This document shows positions 59,046 through 64,000 of a stretch of DNA of 64,000 bases, in pieces. Numbering within the stretch: the first letter of the stretch is position 1; each line of letters begins with the position of its first letter. The translations under genes and the position numbers were made by a program. Under the pieces are notes generated by a model. The model did not search any database, was not told where the DNA came from, and worked only from the letters and a program-made list of their open reading frames with translations. The DNA is taken from positions 62,001 through 126,000 of the forward strand of contig JAJFKW010000002.1 of assembly GCA_021773015.1 (NCBI GenBank), written 5' to 3'. The DNA comes from Woeseia sp. Its GTDB lineage: Bacteria; Pseudomonadota; Gammaproteobacteria; Steroidobacterales; Woeseiaceae.

Positions 59046-59443
59046 CTGCACTGAAGAATATTCACCACCTCAATTTCATCGTCGTTGACCTCGACGCTGC
59101 GGTACTGGCGTATCAAAACAGATTGGGCCTGGGTCCGTTTCGACGCGACGAGTTGCCCGAGCGGGGCGTTGCCACTGCCAGGGTAAAAGTCGGGGAAACG
59201 TGGATCGTGTTGGTGTCTCCGCAATGTGGCGATTGTGATGTTGCCCGTTACCTCGCGTCGCACGGTGAAGGTTTTTTTCTAATGTCTTTTGGTGTCGACG
59301 ATCTCGACCAGGCAATCGGTGAACTCGCAGAGCGCGGAACTGACGCTGGAGAACCGCGACAGGGACTTTCAAATTGGCGAGTAGCGGATTTGCATACAGA
59401 CGCAGAACTTGGAGTCCAGTGCCATCTAACGCAAGAGGGATAG
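59042..59443 (+). CDS. VOC-family protein, methylmalonyl-CoA epimerase-like
   Basis: 133 aa. IHHLNFIVVDLDAAVLAYQNRLGLGPF opens the first VOC module (quoted partly: HHLNFIVVDLDAAV); the second has GFFLMSFGVDDLDQAIGELAERG. Metal ligands His8 or His9 and a C-terminal Glu-poor end are compatible with epimerase-type members. Overlaps the lyase stop. It may epimerise a hydroxyacyl- or methylacyl-CoA so that the lyase or CoA-transferase receives the correct isomer. Ends the third operon. Confidence 0.85.
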   Translation: MTALKNIHHLNFIVVDLDAAVLAYQNRLGLGPFRRDELPERGVATARVKVGETWIVLVSPQCGDCDVARYLASHGEGFFLMSFGVDDLDQAIGELAERGTDAGEPRQGLSNWRVADLHTDAELGVQCHLTQEG

Positions 59444-59554
59444 GGCGATAATCGGCGACCTTGAGTGTATTTGGAACCCAGTTCAACGCGAACTAGTTCT
59501 TCATTAGCAACATGGATGCTCGTCGCAAATAAATTAGGGAGTCGGGCTATAGTC

Positions 59555-59574
59555 TTCAGGAAAGTGCGGTCTGA
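59555..59574. repeat. F2 repeat fragment at island end
   Basis: TTCAGGAAAGTGCGGTCTGA equals the right half of F2. This is the first repeat-family sequence after the island. Confidence 0.55.
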
Positions 59575-59657
59575 AGCTAATATCCACACCGAAACATGAT
59601 CGCGTAGCACGGAAAAGAATGGTACAAATTAGGGAACTTTGAACAAAGAGCCCAAGA

Positions 59658-60917
59658 TTGGAAGCGCTAATCCTAATTGTCGGTGAGTTGATACTCGCTG
59701 TACTCGTGCCCCTGCTGGCAACGATCGTTAACGTCATCGGAGCCATGCTTGCCTCGATTTTTTCCATTGTGCCGCACGTCGGTGAAAAGCGACTGATAAG
59801 CCGTGGAGCAGCGAAGAAGATTTTCGTACTGTTGCTGACCACGGCTCTCATTATCCTAAGTGCCCTGTTCGTCATCGACAAATTCTTTTTCGCGGACTCA
59901 GTCAGAATGGTTTTTGGCACTCTTGAACGTAGAAGTGGCGTTGAAACGTCCTGTGTGGAGATCGATGGCAGTGTGTTCTCGGGGCGAATATCTCTTGGCA
60001 AGTGCACAGTGGTTCGTCGAGAACACGCGAATGTGGAATTCAATTTGGAGTTGAATACGCTCGATTTTCAACTCCAGCTCAGCTCTTTGCTCGGCACTGC
60101 AAATGTTCAAACGGCACACATCGGAGGACTTCGAGGGTCGGTGAATAGACACCAAGTTCAAGCAAACTCGGGCGGAAACGATGCTTTGGAAAAACCGCGC
60201 AGGCCTTTCGTAATTCAAGACCTGCGAATGGAGAACGTAGAGATAACGCTCTCCGGCGTAAATAGAGATGGCGATTCGTTTGAATTGCCTGTCCAGGTAA
60301 TCAGTGCAACAAGTGCTCCATTGCGATCCCGATTCGCATTGTTCGATATTCTATTTCGGTCGAATGCCACAGGCGAGATCGCTGGCGCAGAATTTGAAAT
60401 CAAAACGGACGGTGATTCCGATGGCCGCCACACTACTTGGAGAGCTTCTCAAGTACCCGTCGCGAATTTCGGTTCGATGGTTGGAGGGGCACTATCCTGG
60501 CTCCACGACGGTGTTGTGGACGTATATGTCGAAGATAGGTGGCGTCGAGATGGTCAATTAGAGGTTGATATGGATTGGCGATTAGACTTCTGGGATATCG
60601 AAGTTCAAGTGCCGGCTACAGCTGGAGTTGTAAAAAGATTAGCGAGTGGTCCGATAGTCGATTATGTGAACAGCCACAATGGAGAATTCCCTTTTGAATT
60701 CCAGATGACCGTAAATGAAAATCAGTTTGAGTACAGATCGTCTCTTGAAGCAGCCGGACTATGGTCGGCCGTCGGCGATTCAATAAACAACGTGTTAACG
60801 TACGTCGGCGTTGAAGTTGATGGTACTGCTTCGGAAACAGGAGAAAAGTTGAAAGAAGGTGCCAGGTCGGTAATTGACCGACTTCGCAAGCCGAAAGAAA
60901 AAGAGGAAGATGAATAA
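59658..60917 (+). CDS. AsmA-like inner-membrane protein of unknown function
   Basis: 419 aa from a TTG at 59658. Two N-terminal helices (LILIVGELILAVLVPLLATIVNVIGAMLASIF, cited partly; and IFVLLLTTALIILSALFVI at about 54-72), then a long beta-rich periplasmic region (VEFNLELNTLDFQLQLSSLLG, LRMENVEITLSGVN) like AsmA/DUF748 proteins that move or shape lipids at the envelope. The C-terminus is strongly charged (RLRKPKEKEEDE). Single gene between two F2 repeats. Confidence 0.6.
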   Translation: MEALILIVGELILAVLVPLLATIVNVIGAMLASIFSIVPHVGEKRLISRGAAKKIFVLLLTTALIILSALFVIDKFFFADSVRMVFGTLERRSGVETSCVEIDGSVFSGRISLGKCTVVRREHANVEFNLELNTLDFQLQLSSLLGTANVQTAHIGGLRGSVNRHQVQANSGGNDALEKPRRPFVIQDLRMENVEITLSGVNRDGDSFELPVQVISATSAPLRSRFALFDILFRSNATGEIAGAEFEIKTDGDSDGRHTTWRASQVPVANFGSMVGGALSWLHDGVVDVYVEDRWRRDGQLEVDMDWRLDFWDIEVQVPATAGVVKRLASGPIVDYVNSHNGEFPFEFQMTVNENQFEYRSSLEAAGLWSAVGDSINNVLTYVGVEVDGTASETGEKLKEGARSVIDRLRKPKEKEEDE

Positions 60918-60949
60918 CCGATCAGTCTGATTTTGAAACGGAGCATCTT

Positions 60950-60997
60950 GTGTCATACCGGAGTTTTTTGAGAAAGTTCGGTCTGGCCCCAATTCCC
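60950..60997. repeat. F2 dispersed palindromic repeat
   Basis: TGTGTCATACCGGAGTTTTTTG and GAAAGTTCGGTCTGGCCCCAATTCC. Imperfect arms; lies 33 bp after the AsmA-like gene and may act as its terminator. Confidence 0.7.
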
Positions 60998-61233
60998 CGG
61001 TATCACAGCCATTCCTACATTATCCCTACCACTTTGTGGGACAGCAGTGGGGCAGATCCCGATTTTCCTTTTTGCCGACTCTTTTCGCTCGACATTGCCA
61101 AATATGGTAAACGCTTGAGATTAGGTATTCCTAAACAATAGATCAGGATTCGATAAGGCAGTTACGGCGCGACGCTCCATACTTGTGGTCGTACTCACCC
61201 AATTTAGGGTGACTGTGATGGAGGAATTGAATC
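60998..61233. other. Spacer upstream of the Hcp-like gene
   Basis: 236 bp with no supported gene. TGGAGGAATTGAATC just before 61234 is the ribosome-binding site of the next gene. No clear promoter identified. Confidence 0.45.
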
Positions 61234-61812
61234 ATGATTACCACGCCTGAATACACGCGATTCTTGAAGGCGACTAAGCGTTTCGTACATGCAACAGTCA
61301 TGGCAGTGTGCTTTTTCGGACCAGCGTCGGTACTAGCTGCGGATGAGGTTTACTTACAGCTTGAGGGAATTAGCGGCGATGCGACCACTAAAGGTTTTGG
61401 CGGAGCAGTAGAGATTCTCAATTGGGATTGGGGCATGACGCGTCGAGTTGGAAGGGCGGCCAAGGCCCGAACGACGGCCAAAATAAATTTTCAGCAATTG
61501 AACATTGTGCACCATTTGGACAGCGCAACCCCGGGTTTGATGCAGATGTGTGCAACTGGCAAGCGCATTGCAAATGCAAGGTTATCGCTGCGTAGGCAAG
61601 GCGCGCCATCTGCCTACCTAATCATTGATATGAAAAATATCCTGGTCAGTTCTGTTGAGGTATCTGGATCATCGTCAGATACCCGTCCATCGGAAACGGT
61701 GTCATTGCAGCCAGGCGAGGTCAGGCTAACTTACGCAACCGTTGACAGAAGCGGTAAAAAGCTCAGACCTCAGACATTCAATTGGTCTGTTACAGCGAAC
61801 AGGCCGTTGTAG
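61234..61812 (+). CDS. Hcp-like protein with N-terminal signal peptide
   Basis: 192 aa. Residues about 37-185 match the Hcp (type VI secretion tube) fold: VYLQLEGISGDATTKGFGGAVEILNWDWGM (in part: YLQLEGISGDATTKGF and IEILNWDW-like EILNWDWG), FQQLNIVHHLDSATPGLMQMC and YLIIDMKNILVSSVEVSG, VRLTYATVDRSGKK. True Hcp lacks a signal peptide because it is secreted in one step; here residues about 16-35 (RFVHATVMAVCFFGPASVLA) are a signal peptide. Strong GGAGGAA site. No other T6SS genes are in the window, so this is likely a periplasmic Hcp1-domain protein with a different role. Confidence 0.82.
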   Translation: MITTPEYTRFLKATKRFVHATVMAVCFFGPASVLAADEVYLQLEGISGDATTKGFGGAVEILNWDWGMTRRVGRAAKARTTAKINFQQLNIVHHLDSATPGLMQMCATGKRIANARLSLRRQGAPSAYLIIDMKNILVSSVEVSGSSSDTRPSETVSLQPGEVRLTYATVDRSGKKLRPQTFNWSVTANRPL

Positions 61813-61954
61813 TTGGCAATAAACATAGTGGCAAAGAGTCACCAGTCCACCTGATATAATTCGCCGTATCTAATTCTAATCGACTCTGGCAAGCGAAGCA
61901 GTTTGTATGGCTGGCATTCCTATAGTTGTACGGCGCTAATAGGAGAAAACAACG

Positions 61955-63967
61955 ATGTCTGTGGCAAAGCGAAAAACAATATTTTTAGCCCACGCAATTT
62001 TTTTGTTTGCACAGATTCAGCCGCAGACCTCGTTTGCACAGCGTGCACTGGATGACCCATGGGAGATAGTACAAGAAAGTCCTATAGGTCCCAACGCCGC
62101 TGAGGATTTTGGGTCACACCTGCATCTGACAGATCGCGCCAACGTTCCAGGATGGCCGCTCGTTCGCATTATTGACGAAAACATCGAAATGCCCTTGGAT
62201 TTGATGGTGCGTCAGTTATCGCCCAGGCAAGAAGGCGCGCCGAGACTGTATGCACTGGTGTCATTCAGTGAAGACAAACCACAGGTTAGATTCTACATTC
62301 CAAAATCGCAGCGCGAGAACATCGAGCACTGCAAATTCAACGACGACGGAAAATTGGATGGGCTGCCTGGCGCCGCTGCGATGTTTGACAAAGATGGTCC
62401 GCTTTGCAAAGTTCACGTGTATTCCAAAACTGAAAGGATATCGCTGTCCGAGCCGTATTTGAATCGCGGCTACGGAATTCCGATGATGCTCGACGAATTA
62501 GGCGATTCGGACGACTTTATTCAACGTATCGTAGTCGATCTTTCATCTGGCGAGTCATTTACCTATGAATCATTTGGACGGCGACCGGATCGTTTGCCTG
62601 CTTTCGAATCGGCGTGGCAGCACGTTAATTTTAGCTACAACAATTCAATCAGATACAGTCGGCTGTTGCATTGGGGACGGCTAGTACCAGCACCGAAAAA
62701 ATGGGCCACTGCCAATGCAATGGCGGCATCGGAAACCCTTGCTGTGGCATTTGCGGAAGTCGTTTCAACGAAGCAGGCATTCGACGGCCTAAAGAAAGCG
62801 GCGCTTACCTATTATCGATTTGCGAATCACGAGGTCTCCGGACACGCCGCAGAATTGGTTGCAAAAATCCTGGCTGCATCGCGTGAGGAGCCGGAGATAA
62901 TTGTGTTTTGGTTGCAACGTGCGCTGGATGCGGGCAACAGCCGGTTTGCCGACTTGGAAAATTACAATCACTACGCGCATATCCACGAGAACAGAGATTT
63001 CGTCAGCCTTGTGGAGCGTGCGCGACAGGACACGAATGGGCCTAACGCTATTTGCGACCTGTCGGTCGCTCAGGACCGCGCGCTGGAGGAGTTTGTGGCA
63101 AAGTGCTCGCGTGCATTATCCGGAAAGAAGCCAGGTCACAGCAGCCCGAATCGCCTGCGGCAATCCTGGAGCCAGGCGTATTTGCAGCGCGGTATGGCGC
63201 TGGCGCAGTTGGGAAAGGATACGGAAGCGCTGCAAGATTTTCTCGAAGCAAAACGCCTCGAGTCAGATTTGCCAGGGCGCCCTGTGCCACAGCATATTCG
63301 CCTAGAGATTGCGAAGGTCAACTTTCGACAGGGCGATGTAGACGCTTCATTGGCAGCGCTTAATGACGCAATATCTCATTCGGCTAATCCAGTCGCGCTC
63401 AATATGCGAGCGGAAGTTTTCCAACGTCAGGGAAACTACGCCGGTGCGCATGATGACCTGGGTACAGTGCTATCTCTGCAACCAGAGATGCAACCAGCGC
63501 AACGTGCGATGCTCCACGGTCGACGAGCGGAAGCGGCGGCTAAACTTGGCAATTTACAAATCGGAATAGCTGATGTGACGGCGGCAATCGACCTCGCTCC
63601 CTCTGCGGCATTCTATTTTGCCCGCGCTCGTTTGTATGAGGCAAACGGAGATTTCGAGAGCGCTCTTGCAGACTGCCAAGCGGTTCTCGATGACAATAGC
63701 GCATCGCCTGACATCGAATTCGGCGCGAACTTTCGGCAAGCTATCATTTATCATCGTACCGGCGACGCCGAGAACGCGGTCGCAAGTTTCGACCGACTAT
63801 TCGCGAACTCGGAAAGGGGTGGCGAAAGTGCACGACAAGTGTTGAAGCTAGTAAGAACATCGTTGGCGAAACAGGAGTACTACAAGAGCGATAGTTTAGA
63901 TTACAATGCGGAGCTGCGCGCCGCGATTGAACGCTGCACCATCGATGCCGTTTGCTCACTACAGTAA
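61955..63967 (+). CDS. Large exported TPR-repeat protein
   Basis: 670 aa. AATAGGAGAAAAC precedes the ATG. Signal peptide ending near QTSFAQ. The N-terminal 250 residues are a globular domain without recognised family (KPQVRFYIPKSQRENIEHCKF is part of it). From about residue 390 TPR units follow: QAYLQRGMALAQLGKDTEALQDFLEAKRL (cited partly), VALNMRAEVFQRQGNYAGAHDDL, AAFYFARARLYEANGDFESALADCQ and QAIIYHRTGDAENAVASF. Suggests a periplasmic scaffold. Located after the Hcp-like gene (142-bp gap). Confidence 0.75.
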   Translation: MSVAKRKTIFLAHAIFLFAQIQPQTSFAQRALDDPWEIVQESPIGPNAAEDFGSHLHLTDRANVPGWPLVRIIDENIEMPLDLMVRQLSPRQEGAPRLYALVSFSEDKPQVRFYIPKSQRENIEHCKFNDDGKLDGLPGAAAMFDKDGPLCKVHVYSKTERISLSEPYLNRGYGIPMMLDELGDSDDFIQRIVVDLSSGESFTYESFGRRPDRLPAFESAWQHVNFSYNNSIRYSRLLHWGRLVPAPKKWATANAMAASETLAVAFAEVVSTKQAFDGLKKAALTYYRFANHEVSGHAAELVAKILAASREEPEIIVFWLQRALDAGNSRFADLENYNHYAHIHENRDFVSLVERARQDTNGPNAICDLSVAQDRALEEFVAKCSRALSGKKPGHSSPNRLRQSWSQAYLQRGMALAQLGKDTEALQDFLEAKRLESDLPGRPVPQHIRLEIAKVNFRQGDVDASLAALNDAISHSANPVALNMRAEVFQRQGNYAGAHDDLGTVLSLQPEMQPAQRAMLHGRRAEAAAKLGNLQIGIADVTAAIDLAPSAAFYFARARLYEANGDFESALADCQAVLDDNSASPDIEFGANFRQAIIYHRTGDAENAVASFDRLFANSERGGESARQVLKLVRTSLAKQEYYKSDSLDYNAELRAAIERCTIDAVCSLQ

Positions 63968-64000
63968 CTTAGAAGTACATTTCAGAAGATGTCGCTCCGG

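Noticed and set aside
61234-61812. A type VI secretion locus
   Set aside because: Only an Hcp-like protein is present; no sheath, VgrG, baseplate or ClpV genes occur in the window.
1-64000. tRNA, rRNA or riboswitch genes
   Set aside because: I looked for cloverleaf-like and conserved rRNA sequence in the spacers and saw none I could support by eye; a covariance-model scan would be needed to exclude small RNAs.

Overview
The window reads as chromosomal DNA of a Gram-negative bacterium, most likely an uncultured marine-type gammaproteobacterium. The evidence is three large TonB-dependent outer-membrane receptors, Tat-type and lipobox export signals, LysR/IclR/GntR control, and a high density of short palindromic intergenic repeats. 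The species is not identifiable from the sequence alone.

Left edge (1-2.5 kb): a phage- or plasmid-like replication block reads leftwards out of the window. It holds an HUH rolling-circle Rep of the P2/phiX gpA family, a G5P-like ssDNA-binding protein, a 70-aa unknown and an orphan Dam-type adenine methyltransferase cut by the window edge. The Rep begins abruptly beside a 137-bp palindromic-ended repeat and may be 5'-truncated.

2.5-28.8 kb: small, mostly unrelated transcription units are separated by unusually repeat-rich spacers. Four dispersed repeat families are visible: F1 (about 140 bp, ends CTATAAGGACACCCA / TGGGTGTCCTTATAG), F2 (about 45 bp, GGGGTCAGACCG...CGGTCTGACCCC), F3 (GGACAGTTTACTT...AGTAAACTGTCCCC) and F4 (GGGTCAGTAGCGGAC / CTGCTAACGGCCAGAAGCGG). 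Genes here include a TPM-domain pair, a cold-shock protein with its terminator, a threonine-synthase-like PLP enzyme, a two-lobed retropepsin-like protease with a PDZ domain, a PEP mutase/isocitrate lyase-like enzyme, a metallo-beta-lactamase-fold hydrolase, a HIT protein, a gamma-glutamylcyclotransferase-like protein, a hemolysin III-like membrane protein and many unknowns. A compact unit at 17.5-21.6 kb is a divergent LysR regulator facing an operon of alpha/beta hydrolase (Asp nucleophile), tautomerase, SDR, CxxC-carboxymuconolactone-decarboxylase-like protein and DoxX.

28.9-59.4 kb: a catabolic island in which I see none of the four repeat families. Part one is controlled by a GntR/UTRA repressor with a palindromic operator. 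Leftwards it encodes GntR, isochorismatase-type hydrolase, PfkB kinase, uridine-phosphorylase-like enzyme and SDR. Rightwards it encodes TonB receptor, MFS transporter, SIS-domain protein, aldehyde dehydrogenase and HSL-type hydrolase; this looks like uptake and breakdown of a nucleoside-like compound. Part two has TonB receptor, FAD monooxygenase, Asp/Glu racemase/arylmalonate decarboxylase-like enzyme, MFS, an exported M24 peptidase/creatinase-fold protein (opposite strand), a polysaccharide deacetylase/allantoinase-like enzyme, IclR (opposite strand), then TonB receptor, CaiB/BaiF CoA-transferase, HyuA, HyuB, GntR, isochorismatase-type hydrolase, HMG-CoA-lyase-like enzyme and a VOC protein. 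Together these suggest import of a nitrogen heterocycle, oxidation and hydrolytic ring opening, CoA activation and carbon-carbon cleavage. The substrate is unknown and the pathway is inference.

59.5-64 kb: envelope-related genes (an AsmA-like membrane protein, an Hcp-like protein that carries a signal peptide, and a large exported TPR protein), with F2 repeats reappearing.
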